A stretch of DNA of 64,000 nucleotides from Dichotomocladium elegans. Its lineage: Eukaryota > Mucoromycota > Mucoromycetes > Mucorales > Lichtheimiaceae. The notes under the pieces are model-generated. The model saw only the letters and a program-made list of their open reading frames with translations. It ran no database searches and was not told the origin of the DNA. The stretch is taken from the NCBI GenBank assembly GCA_025716815.1, contig JAIXMN010000007.1, positions 1,195,501 through 1,259,500 of the forward strand. Reading direction: 5' to 3'. Both the position numbers and the translations under genes were made by a program. Positions 11,645 through 22,287 of this stretch are shown in pieces; positions within the stretch are counted from its first letter, which is position 1, and every line of letters begins with the position of its first letter.

Positions 11645-11845
11645 GTGTTTTCAAGCAGGATAGACGGCATTGGGGGTTCGTTGTTTGGAGTCCATTGATC
11701 TTTTTCGTAGGTACACATGTAAATTCGGCCCCACGAGCACAAAACGAGAACATGTATTCTTGCATTTATTGATTCCTGTCGCATAAGATATCTCGTTCTT
11801 CCCAATCCATATATAGCACATATAATAAACTTCGTAAGGGAGGAA
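11406..11845. other. Intergenic, RPL12 3' side
   Basis: No gene seen. It holds a GA microsatellite at 11618-11644 and the RPL12 3' flank. Confidence 0.5.
11618..11644 (+). repeat. (GA)n microsatellite
   Basis: About 13 tandem GA units in intergenic DNA. Confidence 0.9.
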
Positions 11846-13290
11846 AATTATGTCGCATGGATAAAAGAAGGCCGTTAGTCAACAGAAAATATCAGCCCAC
11901 TTTGGACTCTTCAACTTACCCCCAAGGTAGCCAGATTGTGTGCGGGCGATAACAATGGGCGGAAGGGTTGGAAGAAGGAATGAGGAGGGGCGACGACGGA
12001 CCAACAGCAGAAGCAGACGCGCAAAAGCACCTCGGCGAAGCCATGGTGGGAGACATGCGCGTGTGCAGCCAAACCACGGTTCCAGCCAAAGCCCATATCC
12101 TCTCCTCTCGAGGCCACTTGAATTAGGCTGATATCGTTATCTACAGAGGGATCCGGAATATTACAAGGTCACAGAATGGAAACAAGGGTAGCCTAATGCA
12201 TCTTACTTTGCTCTTGACAACTGATCAAAGCTGCTCCATCGGATGGAGTTCAGGCGATTAGGGTGGAAGATAAGCGCATCGATATCCTGGGCCACTCGAT
12301 GCATTTAGCGACATACATCCTCAGCCTTATGGATAGGTGCAATTACCAAATAATGGCTCTTCATAGGCTCATACTTATTCATCTCGTCCGTCGTAGCCTG
12401 AAGGAAGCAGAGATAATGCCCAGTTACAGTTCCTCTGCTTGTAACTTCAGATTGACCTGCCCCCCTTTCTTTCCTTGATTGGTGGCTGTGGAAGTCTCAA
12501 GGTACATTGAATGATGCCTGATGCTGAGATTGTGGTTGTCTTTGGTATTGCAATGCTGCGTTTCATATTAATATGGAATCCAGGCTCGTCAAGGATAATG
12601 CAGTCAAGGCGCTCTTGGATCTTTCGCAGCACGATTCCTTGTCTGCAGGCCGAAACCGAGCCATTTTCAATGACGAGTTGCATTCGTTTTTCATAAATAG
12701 ATCGAGTGTTGTTTTAGATACTTTGCGACTCTCAAATCTTTGAAGCAGTTGCTCCATCAGCTCCTTTAGGGCAATGGGATGGGTTCTTATCAATGGATTC
12801 CAAAATAACGCTCTTGTGGGTCTTCATTGAGAATGCGCCAACGACCGCTCGCATTGTGTTTCTTAAAGATGCTGTCAGGGTCTTTCTCGCACTGTAATGC
12901 CGGGCTGAACAAACATGGATTCCTAGCAGCTGATGCACTCAAGTTCTCTCAAACATCCGTTTGAAAAATCAGACCTTGTCTTGGTCAGTGTACGCTATGT
13001 AATTGTGCTTGATCGCCGCTTCTTTCATCCGAATGTCTGTATCCTTTCGCTGCGGAATATATGTGGTAGTAAGGTCAGAGTTATCTCTGCAAGATATGCT
13101 ACGCAGATACTCAGTGCGAGAACAAATGGGTTGCAGAGAGTACATTTCTTCATCAACGCCATGTCCTTGGCCATCTTGGTAGAAAAATAGGTTACTCATT
13201 TCAGGATGTAAAAGTGTATAAAAGAGATGGACGCGACATGTTTCGATGGATGCATGTGGCATTTGCTTTGTCATCATGCATATTAGGGCA
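11846..13290 (-). mobile_element. IS630/Tc1-type transposon relic, copy A
   Basis: Decayed DDE transposon read on the minus strand. Boundaries are estimated from where similarity with copies B (44427-45916) and C (61566-62300) ends. The 5' part encodes SEMSNLxFYxDGQGH-like and KDTDIRMKEA blocks; then come TASKI/ELMEQLLQRFE, ILDEPGFHIN (first catalytic Asp block) and a broken DDE end. Several frameshifts and stops interrupt the transposase, so it is a pseudogene. The last 300 bp or so (11846-12140) are shared by all three copies and contain a second open frame beginning MGFGWNRG. No clear terminal inverted repeats were found by eye. Confidence 0.8.
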
Positions 13291-14514
13291 TTTTCACCCA
13301 GAGGAGAACGCGCATACTATTGTATCGCTGATTTGAGCAAAAGACTCGTAGTGTCAGTTTCCTTTCACCCCTCCCGCTTCCAAAAAAGCAGAGTAGCATT
13401 CTTCGACAGATACGTAGACGAGAACATCATGCATACCAGATTTATCGATAGTACCTCATAAGGTTGAAAAGATATGATCAACAAGGGTTTGCTTGTCTCT
13501 GATGATGGCGTGCTCATCCGAGACGTTGATTGTGTTTCTGTGCATTTCCCAATAGGGTATGAAAGGAATGCATTAAAATAGTTAGCCATTTTTGGAGTTG
13601 TGGGAAAATTGAAAGAGAAAATCGTTTCTGGCAAATAACGTTTGGGCGTAATCAAACTACTTTGGTCAAGCAGATCAGGGGATTGGATGAAAGTCTTAGG
13701 CTGGACTCTTAAGGATGCGTGACAATGTACGACATTGGATCGGAAGAGAATTTGCTAGTTTCTGTAACTTGTCCCGGCCGACATGAGAAAATTCATGTCA
13801 ATTGCAACATTATGCGCTATCCATCTGACGCTTTCAGGTATTTTCTTTCTTCCACCACCACCTCCTCCAACCCATTCATCATCCCGACTCTATCCGTATC
13901 TAGACTTCTCTAACACCTCTCGTTCTGGCGCGATATCTGTCTCTCTTCCCTCCCCCCGCTTTGATATGTTTTGTTATCCCAAGTCTTTTGGCACCATCCA
14001 AGAGATTGGCTGAGACCAAAAGCCCCGCGGGGCGGGTGGAGGCAACTTAAGTTTCCCACGGTCGACAATTCATTGACGCGACAGGATCAGCGAATGAGAG
14101 GTATTCTTCTTATCTCCCCCGCCCCCTACTGCTTATCATTGCCATCTTTGGCCAATACCGTTCCGTTCGTCTGATCCTCTCTGGACTGTAATCATATCTG
14201 CTGTGCAAGGAAGAGACGCCAAAGAAACAACAAGTATGCATGTAAAGCGCTGCTGTCGGCCCCATCTACCGTACACGCCGTTCCATCCGAATGAAAGGCT
14301 CCATACGTAGTTGTATAAAGTAAGGGAACCAAAAAAAAAGTGGGCTTTGCATATTGGTTTATAAAATACGGATCCTGGGAAAGTTGAACACTGCTACACA
14401 CGTGATAAGATGAAGGATCTTATCAGTCGGTTTCTCTCGTTTGTTAAATAAAGCGTAGCGGATAATCATATTCGCTATTCTCTCTTTCTTTCTCTCTTCT
14501 TTTCTGAAAAATCA
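13291..14514. other. Intergenic region upstream of the CSL gene
   Basis: No supported gene. The plus strand near 13468-13578 reads in one frame like protein (GLLVSDDGVLIRDV) but has no start or partner exon; it may be another element remnant. An ATG at 13783 opens a signal-peptide-like start (MRKFMSIATLCAIHLTLS) that soon turns into proline-rich noise. A 13-codon uORF at 14410-14451 precedes the CSL start by 63 bp. Confidence 0.4.
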
Positions 14515-16650
14515 ATGGAACATTCACACATAATATCAGAACGAGTCTTTGGATCGAGTAAACGTATTCAGTTCATCGGCACCTCATCCATGGATACACT
14601 GCTAAACGCTATTGACTTTGAAAAATGCAACCATCTTTCTGCTGTTGGCCCGCAGCACCCCTCCTCATCTCCGATATCCAACCGGGACAGTCGAGACAGA
14701 CTGATACCGGGAGCACCACGAGGAGCAATGTCGATTGAATCCTTGTTGATGGATAGATCGAGTGCGGCTGAAGTCGAGAAACGCAGAAGACAGCAGACGT
14801 CTCCAATGATCACAGGCTATACACCATCACCAGCGAGTGCCCAAAGTCCTGGCATGAACGACCGTCATAATGAAAAGGATGACATCAATGTGCCATACCG
14901 GGCAACCAAAATCAGGAGACTCAATAATATTACCAACTATCACACGACCTCACCCCCACCACCACCACAACAACAACAACAACGCATGACGACAATAACA
15001 TGCTATCACGCATCGGTTGCTCAAAAATCGTACGGTACTGAGAAACGCTTTCTATGTCCACCGCCGCTTGTATCTATCAATACGAACGGGGCCGACAACA
15101 CACTCAAGACATCCCAACCGCTCGTGTCCATGGCAGTCATGTGTGAGGGAGCCGACCGCTTTCTTGAGCAAAAAATCCAGCTGGGTGATACTCAGCGAGG
15201 CAGCTTCAAGTATCTGCATGTGACAGGCACAGCAAAAGCGAAGCAGTTCTACTTGCGTGTGAGTCTACAGCAAGCGGCAACGAAGACAATGACCCAACAA
15301 CAACAACAACAACACGCTATCATGTCCTTGCCAAAGGATAATTGTCATACGACAATGACAGGATCCTCACCACCGCTGCCATGTGCCACACAACCCTATC
15401 TCACATTCTTCTCTAACCCGATTTCAATAATCTCTAAGCCATCAAAGAAGACCTCCAAAGCACGGAACGTATCAACTTGCATTCTTGCAAACTCTCCCGT
15501 GTCGCTATATAATCGAATCAACTCGCAAACCGTACGCACAAAATACATGTCGAGCGAGCACGGGAATCTGTGTGCAAAGAATACGAACTGGAGTCCGTTC
15601 GAAATCGTGGTTCTGCGGCAGTCGCCGAAGGACGACGATGCTGCTTCTATCAGCGACGAGGTCATGAGTCCCCAGGGAGCGGCATATGCGGCAACCGTGA
15701 ACTACGGCTCCGAGATTCTTCTCCGAGATATGCAAACTGGCGTGGAGTCGCCTCCGATGATCATTCGCAAGGTGGATAAGGGAAGGGTCGTCGAGGCCGC
15801 GAATGGTCCTGTGAGCCAAATGCAGAAAGTGGCTCTCCAGCTGGCCACGACGGCGCGGGGCGATGACCAGGGCATGTATCTTTTAGCGACCGGACAGCCC
15901 GTGACCCCACCCGCAAATCAGGAGGATCTAAATAGCGGGGCGGCTACATGGCTCGATTTTATGGCTGCGAGAAAGACACGGGGGAGCTCGGACGACGCCG
16001 GCGGTGTCGACGACCTGGTGGATCGGGTCGATGATTATCTATGCTGGACAATCGTTAGCATTGCCAAATTTGAATACCATTATCACGAGCCGCTTTCGCC
16101 CTCTTGCACCACCACCACAATCGATGACAACGCCCCAGAAATAACGACCATGACGACGGTTCCCACCACCACGATGCCTACGTCGCCACCCCCTTCGCCG
16201 CCACGAAGGATCATCCCGTTGCCGCTGATCACCCATCTCGAATACTATCCTCATCAAAACAATCTCATCCTCATGGGCCAGCACCTTGCACAGCACGCAA
16301 CAGGACGATCGTTTGAGGTTCGGCTCGGCCAACGTCAGGAGGATGCATTAAAGGTTCTTGACCAGCAGACAGTCATTGACAAAGACAACCCGAAAAGAGC
16401 ACCGCTTCTTCGACTTGTACTCGACTTGCCACCCACCCAAGACTTGCTTGTCGCTCATCATAATGTCCTGGTCACTCGGTCCGATGGATCACGGTACATT
16501 GAACTACCGCTCATCCTGACACGCCAAGATGGAGCTTCCTTCATGCTTGGTAAAGCGCTCGCGTGCGATATCCTCTCAAACGGAGATATCAGTCCATGGT
16601 TCGTTGTCAATGCTGGTGCTACTGTTGCTTCGCCCTCCTTCTCTTCATAA
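14515..16650 (+). CDS. CSL-family transcription factor (RBP-J / Cbf11-like)
   Basis: 711-residue single-exon protein. About residues 158-185 carry CYHASVAQKSYGTEKRFLC, the RBP-J DNA-contact block (HAKVAQKSYGNEKRFFC). Next come ISIISKPSKKTSK (about 300-315, like LSIISKPSKK), NRINSQTVRTKYM (like NRLRSQTVSTRYL) and MIIRKVDKG...DGPVSQMQK-type sequence (like LIIRKVDKQ...DPVSQLHK), so the Rel-homology N-domain and beta-trefoil are both present; the C-terminal third suits the IPT-like domain. Glutamine runs and a disordered, Pro-rich N-terminus are fungal features. In animals CSL is the Notch effector; fungi lack Notch, and fission yeast Cbf11/Cbf12 act in cell adhesion, cell cycle and lipid control. 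The ATG at 14590 is an alternative start. Confidence 0.92.
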   Translation: MEHSHIISERVFGSSKRIQFIGTSSMDTLLNAIDFEKCNHLSAVGPQHPSSSPISNRDSRDRLIPGAPRGAMSIESLLMDRSSAAEVEKRRRQQTSPMITGYTPSPASAQSPGMNDRHNEKDDINVPYRATKIRRLNNITNYHTTSPPPPPQQQQQRMTTITCYHASVAQKSYGTEKRFLCPPPLVSINTNGADNTLKTSQPLVSMAVMCEGADRFLEQKIQLGDTQRGSFKYLHVTGTAKAKQFYLRVSLQQAATKTMTQQQQQQHAIMSLPKDNCHTTMTGSSPPLPCATQPYLTFFSNPISIISKPSKKTSKARNVSTCILANSPVSLYNRINSQTVRTKYMSSEHGNLCAKNTNWSPFEIVVLRQSPKDDDAASISDEVMSPQGAAYAATVNYGSEILLRDMQTGVESPPMIIRKVDKGRVVEAANGPVSQMQKVALQLATTARGDDQGMYLLATGQPVTPPANQEDLNSGAATWLDFMAARKTRGSSDDAGGVDDLVDRVDDYLCWTIVSIAKFEYHYHEPLSPSCTTTTIDDNAPEITTMTTVPTTTMPTSPPPSPPRRIIPLPLITHLEYYPHQNNLILMGQHLAQHATGRSFEVRLGQRQEDALKVLDQQTVIDKDNPKRAPLLRLVLDLPPTQDLLVAHHNVLVTRSDGSRYIELPLILTRQDGASFMLGKALACDILSNGDISPWFVVNAGATVASPSFSS

Positions 16651-16850
16651 ATACATACGCTCGTTCTCTCTTTGTGGAGCGACACATCTTGTACATTCAA
16701 ATGTAATTACGATCTGTATTTGTCTTTATTTTGAATAATACATCAAAAAACAGGCAGTTTGCAACCTGTGGATCGATGGATAAAATTTGGGGCACTTTGT
16801 TTCACACATCTCTCTTTCTCTCTCGGGTTCTATTTTTCTTTTTACGCAGC

Positions 16851-18451
16851 ATGTGTGACACCGACGAAGCACTCGCTCGACTACTGCAAAAAGAAGAAGA
16901 TGACAGCCAGGCACAAGTTGGCGTACAGTACGAGGCTGACCTTGCCCTTGCTCTCCAACTGCAACGCCAAGAAGAAGACGAAGCTGCGAAACGAGCGCAA
17001 CAGCACAACCACCGCCAGCTGGAGGCGCCTGATCTGCCACCCACAAAGGATGCTACCAGCATCACCAACACTGTTACGATCGTGCTTTCGGACGACGATG
17101 AAGACAACTCAAAAATCACCGAGTCCGATGTTGCCTTGGCCTGGCAATTGCACCAGATGGATCACACAAAGGACCAAAGCGCCGATCGCGCCCTGGCATG
17201 GCGCATCCACAATGAGAATTTCATTGCTGCAAGTCAGGAACACACATGTTCGCCTCCCAACGGCGAAATCAATCTCCAAGATCTCATTAACGACCCCACG
17301 CCTGATATTCACGCGCTGTTTGTTGCGTTCGATCAGATGTACTTTGATGGAAGCCTGGCGGCGGTTGAGGTAAATAGACGGGCGAGGGGAGGGAGCAGCG
17401 TCGGTTCCCTCCCCCTCGTATTAGATCATGTTGTGTGTTGCGTGTGTATGGAAAGGTATGATCTAATGAATAATATAATAGTTACAATGGTCGACACGCA
17501 TGACTCTCTGGTAAGGGTAGACATAGGAACCTCCCTGCTCCCTCCCTATGATACAGCTGACAACGCCTTCTCTTTTCCACGGATGCAGCGCAGGACTTTG
17601 CTACTACAAAGGTCCGGGAACTTGCCTGATCCGGCTCTCTGAACCCCTTCTGAAATATCGCTCTCGGGAAGACATGATCAACACGCTCCTGGTAGGTCGA
17701 TCAAGAGGTGAATAGACATATGATTAAATTTGTCTTGGTCTATAAGCACGAAATGATCCACGCCTTTCTTTTCTTGCTCCATGGACCAAGGTTTGCTGAT
17801 CATGGTAAGCTTGAATACTGATTATAATCCAACCCATATTGATGATCATGGGGGGGACATCCAAGATGGACATGGACCTGAATTTCTGAAAGAGGCGGCC
17901 CGTATCAATCGTCGAGCAGGGACAAATATTACCATTTATCACAAGTACGCATGAGAGAATAGCTTTCTTTTGCTGGTTCCTCACTCATAATGGGTATCAA
18001 ATTGAATAGCTTTCATGATGAAGTTGATCATTACCGACAGCACGTATGGCAATGTGATGTATGTTTACGGAAAAGGAAGTTTCGGAAGACATGCTTGTGG
18101 AATCCGCTTACCTTGGATTTTGGTCACACACACTAGGGTCCGTGTCGCGAAAAGCCACCGTTCTTCGGCATTGTCAAACGGTCGATGAATAGGTAACATC
18201 TCTTCTGAATAGGCGTCGGCGTTGTACTTGATAAATAACGCGCAAAAAAAACCAGAGCACCCCAACCAGCCGATCTTTGGTGGCACGACCATCAGTTGAC
18301 ATGCGGTGGCAAGTTTCATAAGGTGTCCGAACCTGAGAATGTGACGAAGAAGAAGAAGAAGAAGAAAAGCCACAAGATCACCGAGTTCTTTGACTGTGGC
18401 GAGGCGTCTGGGAGCAGCAGCAGCCAGAAGCGGAAGCGGACCGACGAATAG
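16851..18451 (+). CDS. SPRTN: Spartan-type DNA-protein crosslink protease
   Basis: 362 residues. Exons: 16851-17369, 17482-17510, 17589-17691, 17747-17804, 17866-17944, 18010-18058, 18137-18192, 18256-18451. The SprT metalloprotease core has the zinc motif HEMIH (residues 218-222) with the third His in GHGPEF (about 239), preceded by QWSTRMTLCAGLCYYK and RLSEPLLKYRSREDM, and followed by the zinc-binding tail WQCDGPC...WWHDHQLTCGG. Spartan cleaves proteins crosslinked to DNA at forks. The N-terminus has two Ala/Leu/Asp-Glu helices resembling ubiquitin-interacting motifs (about residues 1-45 and 88-115). Near the C-terminus a Lys run leads to ITEFF, a PCNA-box-like ending without the usual Gln. 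The gene starts 200 bp after the CSL stop and ends 125 bp before the next gene. Confidence 0.93.
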
Positions 18452-18576
18452 GAGGAGACTGGTTGGATACCCATATACTATGTACATACAGAGCACACGC
18501 ATATATTTTACAAACACAAATGTATATACATTCCTTGTCGTGTTTCATCTCCCTCTTTCTTTTCTTCTGTGTTCCA

Positions 18577-19261
18577 ATGGCTACCTATGTTGCCCGTCTC
18601 GTGGCAGAGCAATACAGCGAACGTGGACAGAGCAAGCCGTCCATCGCAGAAACAGATCCAGAACTTCTGGCGGCGATCCAGGCAGCAACTGCGTCGACGA
18701 CGAAAGCTCACTGGTGGAAGAAGCAGCCTGGGGCAGATATCATCTTGAGTGAGCGTGACCGACATGTTTTGCGAAAGGTGAAGAAGCAAGCAAAGTTCCT
18801 TGACCATGGGTGCAAATGTTGTTGCATCAGCATCGGTTTGGATGGGATCATAGGTAATAATGTGGATGCCTCCTCTCTCCTCTTTGGGACTCTCAACCCT
18901 ATATCGTAGGTCTGATTCCATTTCTCGGTGATATTATCTGTGTGCTACTGGCACTTAATCTTGTGAGGGAAGCGTGCAAGGCCGACCTTCCACGAAGCAC
19001 GATCGTGCAAATGCTGACCAATGTCACGATGGACTTTATGCAAGTTAGAGGGGGGTTTGGGTGTTGGTGTTCTTGGGAGGAAGGTCGCCGGTCAGCTCAT
19101 CCCGAAGCCCTTACCCCAGTTTAGGAATGACACCCATTGCAGGTGACGTGTTGGATATTCTATTCAAGTGCAATTCGCGTAACGCCGCCATACTGGAAGA
19201 GTATCTTTTTCTTCGCCGTCGAAACGAGCTTCGTTATCATGCGGGCTACGGGGGTGTATAA
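18577..19261 (+). CDS. DUF4112-family membrane protein
   Basis: 182 residues. Exons: 18577-18853, 18910-19039, 19120-19261. The core GLIPFLGDIICVLLALNL and the repeat-like MDFILGMTPIAGDVLDI, then FKCNSRNA, match the DUF4112 family (fungal and bacterial proteins with two related hydrophobic hairpins). The preceding LDHGCKCCCISIGLDGI is Cys-rich for the family. The function of the family is unknown; membrane location is inferred from the two hydrophobic segments. The second intron (19040-19119) needs a GC donor (GCAAGT) to restore the conserved frame. Confidence 0.85.
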
Positions 19262-19429
19262 CGATAGCCATTTATTACTACGTACTACCTGCCCCCCACC
19301 TTCAAACACAAGGAATAACCCGGATACAGCGCTTTTTGTGTTATATATACATATATATTCCTTTCTAAATGTAACCAAGGAAAAGAAAAAAAAAAGTCAT
19401 GTATGCCATATCACACACCCCACCCATTT

Positions 19430-19840
19430 TTACAAAGATGACCGCCTGAGTTCATGCCTGCCTTTTTCGATCCGCAGTTCTGCCCGTTCTTGCATTTCTG
19501 GATCACCCGCAACATAGCCGACAGCATGGGAAAGCTTACCCATGATAACATTATATTCGCCATTGAGCCAGCTAGGATCACCCTGGGCAGCACGGGCCTC
19601 GGCTTCCTCGAGCGCGGTTTCGCCCCATGCCTCTGTGGACCGGCCTTTGGTCTGCCAGGACTCGAGGCCGACGAGATTCCCAAGAGCGGCTTGGATTTTC
19701 CCGGTGTAGCGCCAAAACGTGCTTTCCCATTTGGCTATATTGGGATCACCGGTCGGTTCGACCAGGTGCTCGGCAGCAATGTCGAGGTGGTGTTGCTCAA
19801 GGGGTGTTTCAGCATCGGATGGGATGTCACGCAAGTCCAT
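19430..19840 (-). CDS. CsbD-like / cruciform DNA recognition family protein
   Basis: 136-residue single-exon, highly charged, Gly/Ala/Glu-rich protein. It contains two CsbD-like repeats with the pattern STFWRYTGKIQAALGNLVG and NVIMGKLSHAVGYVAGDPE. Fungal members are annotated as mismatched-base-pair and cruciform-DNA recognition proteins (Hmp1-like); bacterial CsbD is a stress-induced small protein. The ATG at 19840 was chosen because residues further upstream are low-complexity. It is divergent from the MFS gene, with about 600 bp between starts. Confidence 0.8.
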   Translation of the reverse strand: MDLRDIPSDAETPLEQHHLDIAAEHLVEPTGDPNIAKWESTFWRYTGKIQAALGNLVGLESWQTKGRSTEAWGETALEEAEARAAQGDPSWLNGEYNVIMGKLSHAVGYVAGDPEMQERAELRIEKGRHELRRSSL

Positions 19841-20448
19841 GAAAGAGAAAGAAGCGGGAAAAAAGAGGATTCGGGAATGGGATGAAATGGTCCAAGCGCG
19901 CGTACGTACGCACACACACGCATACATACATACATTAACATAACACACACCTGCACACAGTCAGTCAGTGGGGGAGGGGTTTCACATCCAAACTTGACAA
20001 ACGAGGCAATTTTATTTTTTATCGATAAGCCAAACGTGGTGCACGGTCTCTCCAGGGGGGGGAGAGGTTTGTGGAGGGCGATGGCCTTGATTGAAATATG
20101 GGGTCCGTGGGACAAGTTTCATCTTTTCTCCTGTATATACGTACGATCCCCAATGATGACATATCAACGTCAGCTTTAAGCACTGTTTGTTCCTCGTGCC
20201 AAATAAACATTACACACGAAAAGGGGAGACCGTCAACAAAGAAAAAGCCGCGAGAGAAAAATGATCGGGTAGTGTGTAGAAGGGGAACACAAGAACACAG
20301 ATTGATTGATAAGGGGAATATGGATCGATTGGTGAGTCGAGAAAAGTGTGTAGAGAGCGAGAGGTGTGAGTGGGAGACAGGAAGCGAGCGAAAATAAAAA
20401 CGAGATGGCCCTCTTTTCTTCCCCCCCCCACCCCACTTTTCTCACTTG
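19841..20448. other. Divergent promoter region, CsbD-like / MFS
   Basis: No gene seen; imperfect CA, CATA and CAGT repeats at about 19908-19970 and poly-C/poly-G tracts. Start codons on both sides point outward. Confidence 0.5.
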
Positions 20449-22287
20449 ATGCTCTTTCCAAAACTCCTCTACGTGTCGCTTTTCATCCTCTTTGGCTCGG
20501 CCATCCCATACCTGCCACTCTTCTACGATGAACAGCTCAGGCTTTCATCAGACCAGATCGGCGTCTTGCTGGCTATTGCCCCTTTTGTTCAGAGCCTCGC
20601 CTGTCCTATCTGGACAGTGGTCGTCGACCGGCATCCGAACTGGCATGGCCCGCTTATGAGCATGCTTGCTATTATCGGCGGTCTGAGTATAATGTCGCTC
20701 ATGCTCTTGCCGCCTTGGTTCGAGTCGGGCAGCGATTGCATCGGCGATGATTGCAATGTGAATGACATTGCCATGAGCCCGCTCCTCAAGGTGTTGGTGA
20801 CCTCTTCGCTGGCGCTGTTGTTTGCCTTTTTCGGCCAGCCTACTCAAGCGTTGGTGGACAGCGCTGTGCTAAAGATACTCGGAGATCAAAAGATTTTATA
20901 TGGTAAAAAAGGAGGGGGTGGTGGATATATGCCGACCCCCTCCCCCCTCCCCCCCGAAAAAAAAGCAGAGAGGCTAACTAAAGTAGAAAAGGTAACCAGC
21001 GGCTGTGGGGCTCGATTTCGAACGGCATAACAATCCTTCTCGTGGGCTTGTGGATCGGTGTCTCGGGCATCAATACTGCCTTCTACATCTTCGCGATTGG
21101 CGTCGTCTGCTTTGCGATCCTTGCGCTTTTCACGCGTTTCCCCGCAACACCCGGACGCGAGGACGATCTCGAGGCTGAGGACGGGCCCCTTGCGGATGGC
21201 GGTGAGACCCGGTCCCTGATCAAAGGCAGTCGCCACGGGTCTAATCCATATCCGCACAACCAGCACCCAACCTATATGTCCGGATTGACGAATGCGCTGT
21301 CGACCAGCACAAGCCTGTCCGAGTACGTCGACCCGATGCCACGCAGAGACAGCGTGGCCAGCTACGCAAACACCGAGTATATTGATGAGTACGAAAATGA
21401 TCGGCGCCTCGGTCTTTTCCGGACAGCGACATCCGTCATGGACGTGCAGGCAGAGGCCGGCCAGCGCATAGCCAACATGGACCACCTCCCGCCCCTCGGC
21501 CTTGCGCTCTCCAACATTCCCACAGTCGACACCACGCTCGCCGCCCTCGCTGACATTACGCGCCCGGCAACCAAAGGCCCTCAAAAGTCAACCCTCATGA
21601 CAACGCGTGTTTGGACTTTCTTATTGACCATGCTCCTCCTCGGTATCTCGTACTCGATGATCGCCCAGTTTCTGTTCCTCTTCCTGCGCAATGATCTCGG
21701 AATCGAGTCCTCTCTCATCGGATGGACGGGTCCGATCGGCGGCATTGCTGAAGTGTCCACCTTTTGGGTCTCAAATAAGGTAACTATCGTGTCTGCTGCT
21801 GCTTAACTGGGTCGGTTGATGTTTTTCTTTTTCAAAGCTACTTGAGGAGTTTACCGTGTCGAGTCTGATCGGATTTGCCCATATTGCACTCATCATTCGC
21901 AATCTGGTCTACTCATGGCTCACTCCCGGCACCACGACGTCCGTTATCCTTGCCCTTGGCTTACATCTCGTGAATGGTAGACGGAGTCGACGAAATAAAT
22001 AAAAAAAATCCAGCTACTCATTCCAAAAACCTTTTTCTTTAGGTTCGGCTTACGCACTAGCCTGGTCTACCTCTGTGTCTGAAGTCGACACGTTCTTTCC
22101 ACCCGATCAGCGTGCTGTCGCACAGGGCATCCTCGCTGCACTGTTTAACGGACTCGGATTTGGTTCGGGGTGCATTCTTGGCGGTGCTGTTTATGAGCAA
22201 TGGGGTGCAAAGGCCTTGACGCAGACCTCTGCCGCGGTGGCGTTATTGAGCCTGATCGTCTTTTTAGCAGGTCGGCCACGTTCATAA
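20449..22287 (+). CDS. MFS transporter, MFSD6/LacY-like
   Basis: 541 residues from exons 20449-20902, 20992-21779, 21838-21976, 22043-22287. The N-terminal half (GSAIPYLPLFYDEQ, then VQSLACPIWTVVVDRHP) and the LYGNQRLWGS motif match the MFS_1-like family that includes animal MFSD6. A long hydrophilic, Asp/Glu-rich loop of about 180 residues separates the two six-helix halves. The C-terminal half ends in FNGLGFGSGCILGG. The substrate cannot be told. The start ATG follows an in-frame TTG and begins directly with the first helix. Confidence 0.87.

Noticed and set aside
13783..14013. Signal-peptide-like frame starting at 13783
   Set aside because: After 18 residues it becomes proline/serine noise and no downstream exon could be joined.
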